This document shows, in pieces, positions 49,263 to 58,342 of a DNA stretch of 60,625 nucleotides. The notes beneath the pieces were generated by a model, which was given only the letters and a program-made list of their open reading frames with translations, searched no databases and had not been told where the DNA came from. The DNA comes from JBFMFH01 sp040752275 (GTDB lineage: Bacteria > Acidobacteriota > Vicinamibacteria > Vicinamibacterales > JAKQTR01): the NCBI GenBank assembly GCA_040752275.1, contig JBFMFH010000011.1, forward strand, positions 1 to 60,625. Direction: 5' to 3'. Both the position numbers and the translations under genes were made by a program. Position 1 is the stretch's first letter, and every line of letters begins with the position of its first letter.

Positions 49263-51722
49263 TCATTCGGCAGGGTTCTCTTCTTCTCGCTCCGCCAGTC
49301 GGGCAACCGACACTACTCTATCATCGGTTTCGATCTCGATCAGCCGGACACCCTGAGTCGCCCGCCCGATCGGCCGAATCCCGCTTGTCGGCATCCGCAG
49401 CACTTTCCCCTGCTGCGTGATGAGCATCAGCTCGTCTTCCTCGCCGACGTAGGAGATCCCCACGACGAGACCGTTTCGGTCGGACGTGTGGATGCTAATA
49501 ATACCCACTCCGCCCCTCGACTGCACGCGATATTCGCTAAGCGGTGTTCGTTTTCCGTAGCCCTGTTCGCAGACGGTCATGACCGTGCCGTCCCCGTCGG
49601 GCCGGACCACTTCCATGGCCACGACGCTGTCGCCCTCCCGGAGGCTGATGCCCCGGACCCCGTAGGCCGTACGCCCCATCGCCCGCACGTCCGCCTCCGG
49701 GAACCGGATGGCCATGCCGTCGCGGGTTCCCAGGAAGATCTCGTTCGTCCCATCCGTCATCTGGACCGCGATGACCTCGTCCTCGCCCGCCACGCCCATT
49801 GCGATGATCCCCCCGGCCCGGGGATTGCTGAACGCGGTGAGGGCGGTCTTCTTGACCACGCCCTTCCGGGTCCCCATGAAGACGAAGCGGTCCTCCTGCC
49901 ACTCGCGCACGGCCAGCAGGGCCGCGATCTTCTCGTCCGGCGCCATCGCAACGAGGTTGGGAAGGGCCCGCCCGCGACCGTCGGGGCCGACATCCGGGAT
50001 TTCGTGGACCTTCAGCCAGTACGCCCGGCCGCGGTCCGAGAAGATCATGATGTAGTCATGCGTCGACGCGATGAACAGCTGCGAGACGAAGTCCTCCTCC
50101 CGGAACCGCATCCCGATCCGGCCCTTCCCGCCCCGTCGCTGATTCCGGTAGCTCGTGATCGCCGTCCGTTTGATATAGCCGGTGTTCGTGACGGTGATGG
50201 CCATGTCCTCTTCGGCAATCAGGTCCTCGATCCGGAACTCCCCGTTCGCATCGGTGATGAGGGTCCGCCGCTTGTCAGCGAACCGTCCGCGGATCGCCCG
50301 CAGCTCCGCAACCACAATCTCCATCAGGAGCGGTTCACTGGCCAGGATGGCGCGCAGCCGCTCGATGGTCTTCAGCACCTCGACCAGTTCGTCCTGGATC
50401 TTCTGCCGCTCCAGGCCCGTCAGGCGCTGGAGCTGCATGTCGAGAATCGCCTGGGCCTGTATCTGTGACAGGCCGAACTGCGCCATCAGGCCCTCGCGCG
50501 CCTCCGCCGGCGACCGGGACGCCCGGATCAGGGAGATGACGGCGTCCAGGTGGTCCAGTGCAATGCGCAGGCCCTCGAGGATGTGCGCCCGTGCCTCCGC
50601 CTTGCGAAGATCGAACTCGGTTCGGCGCTGCACCACCTCGCGCCGGAACGCCACGAACTCGTCGATGGCCTCCGAGAGAGCCAGCACGCGCGGTCGCCCC
50701 CCGACGATTGCGAGCATGATGATGCCGAACGACGACTGGAGCGGTGTGTGCTTGTAGAGGTTGTTCAGGACGATGTCGGGCAGCTCGCCGCGCCGGAGTT
50801 CGATCACGATGCGCATGCCGTCGCGGTCCGATTCGTCGCGCAGATCCGAGATGCCCTCGATCGTCTTCGCGCGCACCAGTTCGGCGATCTTCTCGATGAG
50901 CCGCGCCTTGTTCACCTGGTAGGGGATCTCGTTGACGATGATGGAGACGCGGTCGCCCTTCTTCGATGTCTCGATCTCCGTCCTGGCGCGGATGGTCATG
51001 GTCCCGCGGCCGGTCTTGTACGCCTGCGCGATTCCCTGCCGTCCGACGATGATGCCGCCCGTTGGGAAGTCGGGGCCGGGGATGATCCGCATCAGGTTGA
51101 GGAATTTCTCGTCGGCAGACGCCTCCGGGTGCTCGATCGACCAGATGACGCCATCGATCACCTCACCAAGGTTGTGCGGCGGCACGTTCGTCGCCATGCC
51201 GACGGCGATGCCCGATGATCCGTTGACGAGCAGGTTCGGGAACGGCGCGGGCAGCACCGTGGGCTCGGTGGTCGTCTCGTCGTAGTTCGGAACGACATCG
51301 ACCGTCTCCCTGTCGAGGTCGACCATCAGCTCTTCGGAGAGCGCCGTGAGCCTCGCCTCGGTGTAGCGCATGGCCGCCGGTGGGTCGCCGTCGACGGAGC
51401 CGAAGTTTCCCTGGCCGTCCACCAGCGTGTAGCGCATGGTGAAGTCCTGGGCGAGCCGCACGAGCGTGTCGTAGATCGGCGCGTCGCCGTGCGGGTGGAA
51501 GTTCCCCATCACCTCGCCGACGATCTTGGCGCACTTGCGGTAGGCCCGGTTCGACGCCAGGCCCATGAGCCGCATGCCGTAGAGGACGCGCCGATGCGAC
51601 GGCTTCAAGCCATCGCGTACGTCAGGCAGCGCCCGCCCGATGATCACGCTCATCGCGTAATCGAGGTACGAGCGCTTCATTTCATCTTCGATGGCGACGG
51701 GGATTCGTGCTGCGGTGTCCAT
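49263..51722 (-). CDS. gyrA: DNA gyrase subunit A
   Basis: This 819-residue type IIA topoisomerase subunit has its catalytic Tyr at residue 120 (AAMRYTEARLT). The GyrA box QRRGGKG in SYRNQRRGGKGRIGMRF distinguishes it from ParC. The C-terminal beta-pinwheel contains repeated RxG-type blades. The quinolone-pocket helix reads HPHGDAPIYDTLVR, with Ala81 at the position of E. coli Ser83 and Asp85 at that of Asp87. The gene follows gyrB after about 340 bases of repeats. Confidence 0.97.
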   Translation of the reverse strand: MDTAARIPVAIEDEMKRSYLDYAMSVIIGRALPDVRDGLKPSHRRVLYGMRLMGLASNRAYRKCAKIVGEVMGNFHPHGDAPIYDTLVRLAQDFTMRYTLVDGQGNFGSVDGDPPAAMRYTEARLTALSEELMVDLDRETVDVVPNYDETTTEPTVLPAPFPNLLVNGSSGIAVGMATNVPPHNLGEVIDGVIWSIEHPEASADEKFLNLMRIIPGPDFPTGGIIVGRQGIAQAYKTGRGTMTIRARTEIETSKKGDRVSIIVNEIPYQVNKARLIEKIAELVRAKTIEGISDLRDESDRDGMRIVIELRRGELPDIVLNNLYKHTPLQSSFGIIMLAIVGGRPRVLALSEAIDEFVAFRREVVQRRTEFDLRKAEARAHILEGLRIALDHLDAVISLIRASRSPAEAREGLMAQFGLSQIQAQAILDMQLQRLTGLERQKIQDELVEVLKTIERLRAILASEPLLMEIVVAELRAIRGRFADKRRTLITDANGEFRIEDLIAEEDMAITVTNTGYIKRTAITSYRNQRRGGKGRIGMRFREEDFVSQLFIASTHDYIMIFSDRGRAYWLKVHEIPDVGPDGRGRALPNLVAMAPDEKIAALLAVREWQEDRFVFMGTRKGVVKKTALTAFSNPRAGGIIAMGVAGEDEVIAVQMTDGTNEIFLGTRDGMAIRFPEADVRAMGRTAYGVRGISLREGDSVVAMEVVRPDGDGTVMTVCEQGYGKRTPLSEYRVQSRGGVGIISIHTSDRNGLVVGISYVGEEDELMLITQQGKVLRMPTSGIRPIGRATQGVRLIEIETDDRVVSVARLAEREEENPAE

Positions 51723-51737
51723 TCAGCTTCGCTCTTT

Positions 51738-52060
51738 CAGGCGACGGGCGTCAGGCGACGGGCGTCAGGGCTGGGTTGCCGCGCGCTCAACGCGCGCGCT
51801 CCGTGTGCCCGGGGCCTCCGGCCCCGCGCCGTGTGTGTTCCCTGCAACCGCAATGGTCGAGGGGCGCGACCTCCGATCTGTTCAGCGGCACGCCCAGGCG
51901 TCCCGCGCTGTTGGGATGCCCAGCCGTGCCCCAGCGCCTCGCGTTGCCGGAAGCCCCCGCCCTGCGCGAAGCCCACCAAGAAAACCCGGTCGGCCGATGA
52001 GGCCGACGCGACCCAGCCCAGTCGCCTGTCGCCCGACGCCTGACGCCTGACGCGCGATCG
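51738..52060. repeat. Repeat-rich gyrB-gyrA gap
   Basis: No gene is seen. The gap holds GGCGACGGGCGTCA short tandem repeats at 51738-51770 and hairpin-prone stretches (gggcctccggcccc; gcgcgctcaacgcgcgcgc). It also holds REP-like hairpin copy 3 (51989-52007) and a second run of GTCGCCTGTCGCCCGACGCC-type repeats at 52018-52054, just before the gyrB stop. Confidence 0.75.
51989..52007. repeat. REP-like hairpin, copy 3
   Basis: The sequence GTCGGCCGATGAGGCCGAC has the same stem as copy 1, with loop GATGA. The left flank GAAAACCC is shared with copy 1. Confidence 0.8.
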
Positions 52061-52063
52061 GCA

Positions 52064-54664
52064 TCAGATATCCAGATTCTTCACGTCCAACGCATTGTCC
52101 TCGATGAACTTCCGCCTCGGCTCGACCTGGTCTCCCATGAGCGTCGTGAACATCAGGTCCGCCTCTGTGTGATCCTCCGCACGCACCACGAGCAGCGTGC
52201 GTGTCTCGGGGTCCATCGTCGTGTCCCAGAGCTGATCCGGGTTCATCTCGCCCAGCCCCTTGTACCGGTTGATCGCCACGCCTCGCTTGCCGGCGGCGAT
52301 GAAGTACTCGACCAGTTCGTTGATGTTCCCCACCTGGACCTCGGTGCCTTTCGGGCTGGCGCCTGGCCGGACGGCGGGCGCCTCGTCCGCGGCGGTGCCT
52401 GCCTCGCCCGCGACGTCCGCTTCCGCCGGCGCGCCGCTGTGCGTCAGCACGGTCGCCGGCCACGGGAGGTCCTTGATGTCCTGGAACGCCTGATGAAGCG
52501 CCCGGTAGTCACTCGACGCCGCCAACTCCGCGTTGACGACCACCGGCCGGCCATACCCGCCCTGGCGGTCCTCGACGATCAGCTCGTGCAGGTTGTGCTC
52601 TTCATCGAAACGCACCCGCACCGCGAAGCCCTTGCCTCGCAGGGTCTCGGCGACCCGTTCCACGGCCTCCGCATCGGCGAAGAACGTCTTGTCCTGGATG
52701 TCGGCCCCGATCAGGGCTCGGACCACGCCGGGAGACTGACCGCGGCGCTCGATGCTCTGCATCCTGCGTTCGAACCCGATCGCGCGCTGCAACAGCCGCT
52801 CGAGATCTTCGCCAGTGATGCTGGGCCATGCATCGCCCACTTTGACCGTGCGTCCCTCCACCGCTCGCCGGATCAGGTACGCATCCAGCTCGCGGTCGTC
52901 CTTGATGTAGGTTTCGTGCTTGCCGCGCTTCGCCCGGTACAGCGGCGGCTGTGCGATATAGACGTAGCCCTGGTTGATGAGTTCGGGCAGCTGCCGGTAG
53001 AAGAACGTCAGCAGGAGCGTCCGGATGTGCGACCCGTCCACATCCGCGTCCGTCATGATGATGATGCGGTGATACCGCAGTTTCGTCAGGTCGAAGTCTT
53101 CTGCCCCGATCCCGCAGCCCAGCGCCGCGATCATGGTCCGGATCTCGTCGCTGCCCAGCATCTTGTCGAAACGCGCTTTCTCGACGTTGAGGATCTTCCC
53201 CTTCAGCGGCAGGATCGCCTGGAACCGGCGGTCTCTTCCTTGCTTGGCCGAGCCTCCCGCGGATTCTCCCTCGACGATGTAGAGCTCACTCCTCGCCGGA
53301 TCCCGCTCCTGGCAGTCGGCCAGCTTGCCAGGAAGCGTGCTGTTGTCGAGCGCGCCCTTGCGCCGGACGAGATCTCGGGCCTTGCGCGCCGCTTCGCGCG
53401 CCCGCGCGGCATCGACGGCCTTGGCGATGATTCGCTTCGCCACCGCCGGGTTCTCCTCGAGGTGCCCCCCGAGCTTCTCGTTGATGATCGCCTCGACGAT
53501 GCCCTTGACCTCGGTGTTGCCGAGCTTGGTCTTGGTCTGGCCCTCAAACTGCGGCCTGGGAATCTTGACGCTGATGACGGCGACGAGGCCTTCGCGGATA
53601 TCATCTCCGCTGATGCCCTCGTCGAGATCCTTCGCCAGGTTGTTCTTGCTCGCGTAGAAATTGACCGTCCGCGTGAGGGCTGCGCGGAAGCCGGAGAGGT
53701 GCGTGCCTCCCTCGTGCGTGTTGATGTTGTTCGCGAACGAGTACACCGACTCCGAGTAGCCGTCGTTCCACTGCAGGGCGATCTCGGCGACGATTCCGTC
53801 CTTGTCGCCACGCATGAATATCGGGTCGTCGTTCACCGTCGCCTTGTTCGTGTTCAGGTGCTTCACGAACGAGACGATGCCGCCGTCGTACTTGAACGTG
53901 TGCCGCTTGTCCTCGCGCTCGTCCTCCAGGGAGATGCGCACGCCCGGGTTGAGGAACGCCAGCTCGCGGAGGCGTTGCGCGAGCGTGTCGAAGGAGAACT
54001 CCAGCGTCTCGAAGATCTCGGCGTCCGGCAGGAACTGGACCTTGGTGCCGCGGCGCTTCGTCGTGCCCGTCATCGCCAGGCCGTTCACCGGCCGGCCGCG
54101 TTGATAGCTCTGCTGGTAGACCTGTCCGTTGCGCCAGATCTCCAGATCCAGGGTGGCCGAGAGCGCGTTCACCACCGACACGCCGACTCCGTGCAGGCCG
54201 CCGGAGACCTTGTAGCTCTCGTTGTCGAACTTGCCCCCGGCGTGCAGGACGGTCATCACGACTTCGGCGGCACTCTTGCCGCTGGTGTGCATGTCGACCG
54301 GAATCCCGCGCCCGTTGTCGATGACGGTCACGGAGTTGTCCGTGTGGATCGTCACGCGCACATCGTCACAGTAGCCGGCGAGGGCCTCGTCGATGGCGTT
54401 GTCGACGACTTCATAGACCAGGTGGTGCAGGCCGAGGGGTCCGGTCGAGCCGATGTACATCGCCGGCCGCTTCCGGACAGCCTCGAGCCCCTCCAGCACC
54501 TTGATCTTGTCTGCCGAGTAGTCGAAGTCGCCTCCCGGCCCGACCGTTTCGTCCTCGGACCAGGCCTCGGCCGTCCGCGCTCTCGAATCGGGAGCACCGA
54601 CGGGGGCGTCTACTGTGTCCTGGACTTCTTGTTGCGCTGGCTGGGTGTTCTCGTCGAATGCCAT
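52064..54664 (-). CDS. gyrB: DNA gyrase subunit B
   Basis: This 866-residue ATPase subunit has a GHKL domain (VYEVVDNAIDEALAGYCDDV, DNGRGIPVDMH, SGGLHGVGVSVVNAL). The Toprim domain has LYIVEGESAGGSAKQGRDRR, LPLKGKILNVEKAR and IIIMTDADVDGSHIRTLLLT. The C-terminus is GAINRYKGLGEMNP-like (GVAINRYKGLGEMNPDQLW). An acidic N-terminal extension of about 45 residues and a low-complexity Ala/Pro/Glu insertion before the C-terminal region make it longer than E. coli GyrB (804). The start ATG 54664 overlaps the dnaN stop (TGATG). Confidence 0.97.
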   Translation of the reverse strand: MAFDENTQPAQQEVQDTVDAPVGAPDSRARTAEAWSEDETVGPGGDFDYSADKIKVLEGLEAVRKRPAMYIGSTGPLGLHHLVYEVVDNAIDEALAGYCDDVRVTIHTDNSVTVIDNGRGIPVDMHTSGKSAAEVVMTVLHAGGKFDNESYKVSGGLHGVGVSVVNALSATLDLEIWRNGQVYQQSYQRGRPVNGLAMTGTTKRRGTKVQFLPDAEIFETLEFSFDTLAQRLRELAFLNPGVRISLEDEREDKRHTFKYDGGIVSFVKHLNTNKATVNDDPIFMRGDKDGIVAEIALQWNDGYSESVYSFANNINTHEGGTHLSGFRAALTRTVNFYASKNNLAKDLDEGISGDDIREGLVAVISVKIPRPQFEGQTKTKLGNTEVKGIVEAIINEKLGGHLEENPAVAKRIIAKAVDAARAREAARKARDLVRRKGALDNSTLPGKLADCQERDPARSELYIVEGESAGGSAKQGRDRRFQAILPLKGKILNVEKARFDKMLGSDEIRTMIAALGCGIGAEDFDLTKLRYHRIIIMTDADVDGSHIRTLLLTFFYRQLPELINQGYVYIAQPPLYRAKRGKHETYIKDDRELDAYLIRRAVEGRTVKVGDAWPSITGEDLERLLQRAIGFERRMQSIERRGQSPGVVRALIGADIQDKTFFADAEAVERVAETLRGKGFAVRVRFDEEHNLHELIVEDRQGGYGRPVVVNAELAASSDYRALHQAFQDIKDLPWPATVLTHSGAPAEADVAGEAGTAADEAPAVRPGASPKGTEVQVGNINELVEYFIAAGKRGVAINRYKGLGEMNPDQLWDTTMDPETRTLLVVRAEDHTEADLMFTTLMGDQVEPRRKFIEDNALDVKNLDI

Positions 54665-55773
54665 CAAACCCTCATGGGCATCACGACGTACGTATACTCG
54701 TAATCCGTGGTCCCGACCGGGCGCATGATCGTCTGGCTGGTCTCGTCTCTAAAGTCCATCGACACCGCGTCCGACTGGACTGCATTGAGGAAATCGAGGA
54801 CGTACTGTGCGTTGAAGGAAATCTGCAGCGCCGATCCGCCGTACTCGACGCCGATCTGCTCGTGGGCTTCCCCGAACTCCGGGCTGTGCGACGCAACGTC
54901 CACGTGGCCGGCCTCGAGCGTCATCTTGACGGCGCGTGAGCGCTCATTCGAGAGCAGGGCCACGCGGCGAACGGCACTCAGCAACCGGTCGCGTTCGAAC
55001 TCGATGCGCTTGTCGTTGTTCCGGGGGATGACACGCTCGTAGGCCGGGAACTGTCCATCGATCACGCGGGAGACGAGAACGCGGCCGTCAATCTCGAAGA
55101 ACAGATGATTGTCGCTCTTGCTGAACGTGATGTCGCCCTCTCCCTCGGCCAGCAGCCGCCCGAGTTCGAGCATCGTCTTGCGGGGGAGTATCGTCTTCGA
55201 TTCCACGCTCGCCGGATCGGCGGTGCGCGGCGCCTGGACGAGCGCCAGGCGGTGGCCGTCGGTCGCCACGAGGATCATCGTATCCGCTTGCAGGACGAAG
55301 AGACCCCCGTTCAGGAAGTAGCGCGTGTCTTCACCCGTGATCGCGAACTGCGTCTTGCCGATCATCTCGCGCAGCGCCTTGCGCGCGATTGCCGTGCCCA
55401 CTCCCGCCTCGGGAACCACCATCGTCGGGAAATCCTCCCGCGGCAGCGTCTGCATCCGTGACTCAAAGCGATCCGCTGCCACCTTGACCGTGCCCGCCTT
55501 CTCTTCCTCGATGCGGATGTCGGTCTCCGGAAGCTCCTTGACGATTTCGTAGACCTTCTTCGCAGGCAGTGTCAGCGAGCCTGGTCTGCCAACCGATGCG
55601 GCGCAAATGCTGCGCAGTCCGACTTCGAGGTCCGTCGCGGCCATCGTCAGTCCGTCGCCGCTCGCCTCCATGAGCACGTGCGAGAGCACGGGAATCGTGT
55701 TCTTGCGTTCGACGATGCCCTGGAACAACTGGAGTTCCTTCAGGAGGTCGGTCTTTCGAACGACGAGTTGCAT
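54664..55773 (-). CDS. dnaN: DNA polymerase III beta sliding clamp
   Basis: This 369-residue clamp has three repeats of the DNA-clamp fold: MQLVVRKTDLLKELQLFQGI, then VLSHVLMEASGDGLTMAATD, LPREDFPTM, ITGEDTRYFLNGG, VATDGHRLALVQA and the C-terminal EYTYVVMPMRV. The last segment (VVMPMR) is the conserved hydrophobic C-terminus. ATG 55773 gives the standard N-terminus; a GTG at 55794 would add seven residues. It is co-oriented with dnaA and gyrB. Confidence 0.96.
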   Translation of the reverse strand: MQLVVRKTDLLKELQLFQGIVERKNTIPVLSHVLMEASGDGLTMAATDLEVGLRSICAASVGRPGSLTLPAKKVYEIVKELPETDIRIEEEKAGTVKVAADRFESRMQTLPREDFPTMVVPEAGVGTAIARKALREMIGKTQFAITGEDTRYFLNGGLFVLQADTMILVATDGHRLALVQAPRTADPASVESKTILPRKTMLELGRLLAEGEGDITFSKSDNHLFFEIDGRVLVSRVIDGQFPAYERVIPRNNDKRIEFERDRLLSAVRRVALLSNERSRAVKMTLEAGHVDVASHSPEFGEAHEQIGVEYGGSALQISFNAQYVLDFLNAVQSDAVSMDFRDETSQTIMRPVGTTDYEYTYVVMPMRV

Positions 55774-56121
55774 GGTGGCGTGCCCCCCGGACACCCAGGG
55801 CCCTGACGCGCACTGGATCTCCTGGAAAGAAGGGAACTAACGTAAACAAGAAATTATACCTAATACAAGGGCTGTTGAAAAGCCCGAAAGAGAGAAATAA
55901 ACGCCAGACAGACAATAACTTAGCGGCGCTCAACTCCTGCGGATCTCGGGCTCCGAAGCGGAGCTTCAGCGAAGCTGGTCTATGGATGAATTCTGCATCC
56001 ACATGCTGTCCACGGGGGACCAACAGAGGGACCTGTTGAACCGACGTCATGAGGCGTGTGGGTGACCTCCCGAATCCCGGATCCCGAAGCCCGAATCCCG
56101 GACAGGGCCGAAGGTTCCCGG
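55774..56121. other. dnaA-dnaN gap: promoter and repeats, no gene
   Basis: This is the most AT-rich stretch of the window (55840-55925). It contains a dnaN promoter, a GGGCT-GTTGAAA-AGCCC hairpin (55869-55885) and REP-like palindromes around 55950-55976 (GCTCCGAAGCGGAGC, then TTCAGCGAAGCTGG). GAATCCC-type repeats lie at 56069-56102. I found no convincing DnaA boxes here. Confidence 0.7.
55853..55881 (-). promoter_or_regulatory. Putative dnaN promoter
   Basis: On the complement, TTTTCA (55881-55876) and a perfect TATAAT (55858-55853) are separated by 17 bases. They would start an RNA with about a 75-base leader before dnaN. Confidence 0.55.
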
Positions 56122-57483
56122 CTATCGCAGGCCCTCAATGAGGCTGTTGATGGTGCTGTTGAAATCCCTGTCTCGCGTGCGGAGCGTCTCGATCTTGCGC
56201 AGCGAGTGAATGACCGTCGAATGATGCTTGCCGCCGAAGTGGCGTCCGATCTCCGGCAAGGACGCGTTCGTCAACTGCTTGCAGAGATACATCGCGATCT
56301 GGCGTGGCATGGCGACAGACTTCGAGTTGTTGCGCGAACGCAGATCGTTCACCTTCAGTTGGTAGTAGTCGGCCACGGACTTCTGAATCATGTCGATTGT
56401 CACCGCCCGCTCGTCCTGGCCGATCACGTTGCGTAACACCTCCTGCGCCAGGGCGACGGAAAGCTCCTTCCCGCTCAGTGATGCATAGGCAATCAAGCGG
56501 ATGAGCGAACCTTCCAGCTCGCGGATGTTCGACTTGATCTTCTCCGCAATGTGGATGGCGACGGCGTCCGGGAGCGGAACGCCCTCAGCCTCGGCCTTCT
56601 TCTTCAAGATGGCGGTCTTCGTTTCGAGATCCGGGGGCTGAATGTCGGCGATGAGGCCCCATTCGAACCGCGATCGCAGGCGCTCCTCGAGCGAGGGAAT
56701 CTCGTTCGGGGGACAGTCGCTGCTGATCACAATCTGGCGCTGCGAGTCGTAGAGCGCGTTGAAGGTATGGAAGAACTCGTTTTGCGTCCCCTCCTTGCCC
56801 GCCAGGAACTGCACGTCGTCGATGAGCAGGACATCCACCGAGCGGTAGCGCTCGCGGAAGTCGATGATGCGACCGTTCTGGACGGCGTTGATCATCTCGT
56901 TCATGAAGCGCTCGGCCGAGATGTAGGTGAGCTTGAAGCGAGGGCTCTGCTTCAGGACGTAGTGCCCGATGGCGTGCATGAGGTGCGTCTTCCCCAGGCC
57001 AACGCCGCCGTACAGGAAGAGCGGGTTGTAGGACCGTGCCGGGGCCTCGGCGACGGCGCGGCACGCCGCCTCGGCAAACTGGTTCGATGGGCCCACCACG
57101 AAGGTCTCGAACGCGTACCGGGGATTCAGCCCCGACCCCGATGTCGGCTCCGCTGACAGCAGCCCCAGTTGAGCTTCCGGCAGCTCGGACTCGAGGTCGA
57201 TGGGTGGCGACGCCTCGACGGGGACCGGCACCTCGCCGGGGGCCTCGGTCATGTACACAACCTGAGTTCCGGCCCGCTTGACCTCGGCCAACGCCTCGGC
57301 AATCAGGCCGGCATAGTGCTTCGTTAGCCAGTCCCGGAAGAGGTAGTGCGGCACGCGCACGGAGATGGTCGAGCCCTCGTCCGAAACGAGCGACGTTGGC
57401 TTGAACCAGGCGTAGAGGGTGTACCGATTGACCTTGGTCTCGATACGGCTCAGGACCTCGTCCCACACGTTCGTGCTGTCCAT
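56122..57483 (-). CDS. dnaA: Chromosomal replication initiator protein DnaA
   Basis: This 453-residue protein has domain I (WDEVLSRIETKVNRYTLYAW) and a linker rich in Pro/Glu. The AAA+ domain has NPLFLYGGVGLGKTHLMHAI as Walker A, VDVLLIDDVQFLAGKEGTQN as Walker B, and an arginine finger region. The C-terminal DNA-binding helix-turn-helix is LPEIGRHFGGKHHSTVIHSL, with the signature GGRDHSTV altered to GGKHHSTV. ATG 57483 gives MDSTNVWDEVL. Three DnaA boxes lie just upstream. Confidence 0.97.
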   Translation of the reverse strand: MDSTNVWDEVLSRIETKVNRYTLYAWFKPTSLVSDEGSTISVRVPHYLFRDWLTKHYAGLIAEALAEVKRAGTQVVYMTEAPGEVPVPVEASPPIDLESELPEAQLGLLSAEPTSGSGLNPRYAFETFVVGPSNQFAEAACRAVAEAPARSYNPLFLYGGVGLGKTHLMHAIGHYVLKQSPRFKLTYISAERFMNEMINAVQNGRIIDFRERYRSVDVLLIDDVQFLAGKEGTQNEFFHTFNALYDSQRQIVISSDCPPNEIPSLEERLRSRFEWGLIADIQPPDLETKTAILKKKAEAEGVPLPDAVAIHIAEKIKSNIRELEGSLIRLIAYASLSGKELSVALAQEVLRNVIGQDERAVTIDMIQKSVADYYQLKVNDLRSRNNSKSVAMPRQIAMYLCKQLTNASLPEIGRHFGGKHHSTVIHSLRKIETLRTRDRDFNSTINSLIEGLR

Positions 57484-57628
57484 CGGCGGAAGGCGTCCTG
57501 CTAAGACAACTAGAATGTACAGGTTACGGATTTTCGCCCGCCGGCGGGGACAGTAGGGCAAGGAATCCGCAGCACGACGCAGCAAAACCCCATGATTTCC
57601 GGCCTGCGCCTGGGTTTCGCCTCCGGTC

Positions 57629-57660
57629 TTTTCCACATATTTTTCCACAGGTGTGGAAAA
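57629..57660. other. DnaA-box cluster, likely part of oriC
   Basis: There are three matches to the DnaA box in 32 bases: TTTTCCACA at 57629-57637 and 57641-57649, and the inverse TGTGGAAAA at 57652-57660. They lie between divergent dnaA and rpmH, a classical bacterial origin site. The cluster may serve replication initiation, dnaA autoregulation, or both. Confidence 0.75.
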
Positions 57661-57740
57661 GTACGCCGGGGCGCTCAACAGGGTGTAGGGACTGTAGCAC
57701 AGCCTTGGGGCCGCCGGCCAATGCTTCTTGCCGTGCGAAG

Positions 57741-57769
57741 TTGACCTGTGTGCAATTGCCCGGTAGTAT
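57741..57769 (+). promoter_or_regulatory. rpmH promoter
   Basis: TTGACC (57741-57746) and TAGTAT (57764-57769) are 17 bases apart. Transcription would begin about 6 bases before the rpmH ATG at 57782, leaving a very short leader with no obvious Shine-Dalgarno. Confidence 0.65.
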
Positions 57770-57781
57770 GAAAAGTTCCTT

Positions 57782-57925
57782 ATGAAGCGAACATTTCAGC
57801 CCAACATTCGTCACCGGAAGAAGACGCACGGGTTTCTGACCCGCATGGCCTCCAAGAACGGGCAACTGGTCATCAAGCGCCGCCGGGCGAAGGGCCGCAA
57901 GCGCCTGACCGTGTCGTCGGAGTAG
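57782..57925 (+). CDS. rpmH: 50S ribosomal protein bL34
   Basis: This 47-residue, highly basic protein (MKRTFQPNIRHRKKTHGFLT, RMASKNGQLVIKRRRAKGRK, RLTVSSE) is complete for bL34, with the conserved MKRTxQPxxxxRxxxHGF start. It is followed after 18 bases by rnpA, the usual order. Confidence 0.97.
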   Translation: MKRTFQPNIRHRKKTHGFLTRMASKNGQLVIKRRRAKGRKRLTVSSE

Positions 57926-57943
57926 GGGCCCGAAGGGGGCCGT

Positions 57944-58342
57944 GTGGCGCCCATCGAATCCCCGCCGGGCCAGCCGCCGACGCCGGTGCCGGGCTCGCAG
58001 CGGTTCCTGCCTGTCGAGCGGATCCGTCGCCGGCGGGAGTATCAGACGATCTACGACACCGGCACGCGACTCTCCGGACGTTACATGACCATGTTCCTGG
58101 CGGGCAACGCCGCGGGATGGCCACGTCTGGGCATCGCAGCCACCCGGAAGCTCGGGTGCGCCGTCGAGCGCAACCGGGCGAAGCGGATGGTCCGTGAAGT
58201 CTTCCGGCAGAACAAGCCGCGCGTGGCGCTGGACATCGTCGTCATCCCGAGGCGGACGCTGCTGGAAGCGAGATTCGAGGCCATCGAGGCCGACTTTTGC
58301 GGCCTGCTGCGCCGCCGGATACGCAAGAACCGTGAAGAGTGA
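57944..58342 (+). CDS. rnpA: Ribonuclease P protein component
   Basis: This 132-residue RNase P protein helps the RNA subunit process tRNA 5' ends. The RNR motif is CAVERNRAKRMVREVFRQN, preceded by RLGIAATRKLG. GTG 57944 with GAAGGGGG upstream adds about 18 proline-rich residues before the usual start region (QRFLPVERIRRRREYQTIYD). Its stop overlaps the yidD start. Confidence 0.94.
   Translation: MAPIESPPGQPPTPVPGSQRFLPVERIRRRREYQTIYDTGTRLSGRYMTMFLAGNAAGWPRLGIAATRKLGCAVERNRAKRMVREVFRQNKPRVALDIVVIPRRTLLEARFEAIEADFCGLLRRRIRKNREE

Noticed and set aside
52169..54703. 844-codon open frame antisense to gyrB
   Set aside because: It is a shadow frame of a GC-rich, strongly conserved gene. It has no protein-family features, and gyrB on the other strand is certain.
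55774..56121. DnaA boxes in the dnaA-dnaN gap
   Set aside because: Only partial matches such as atccaca and gtccacg were seen. The clear cluster is on the other side of dnaA.
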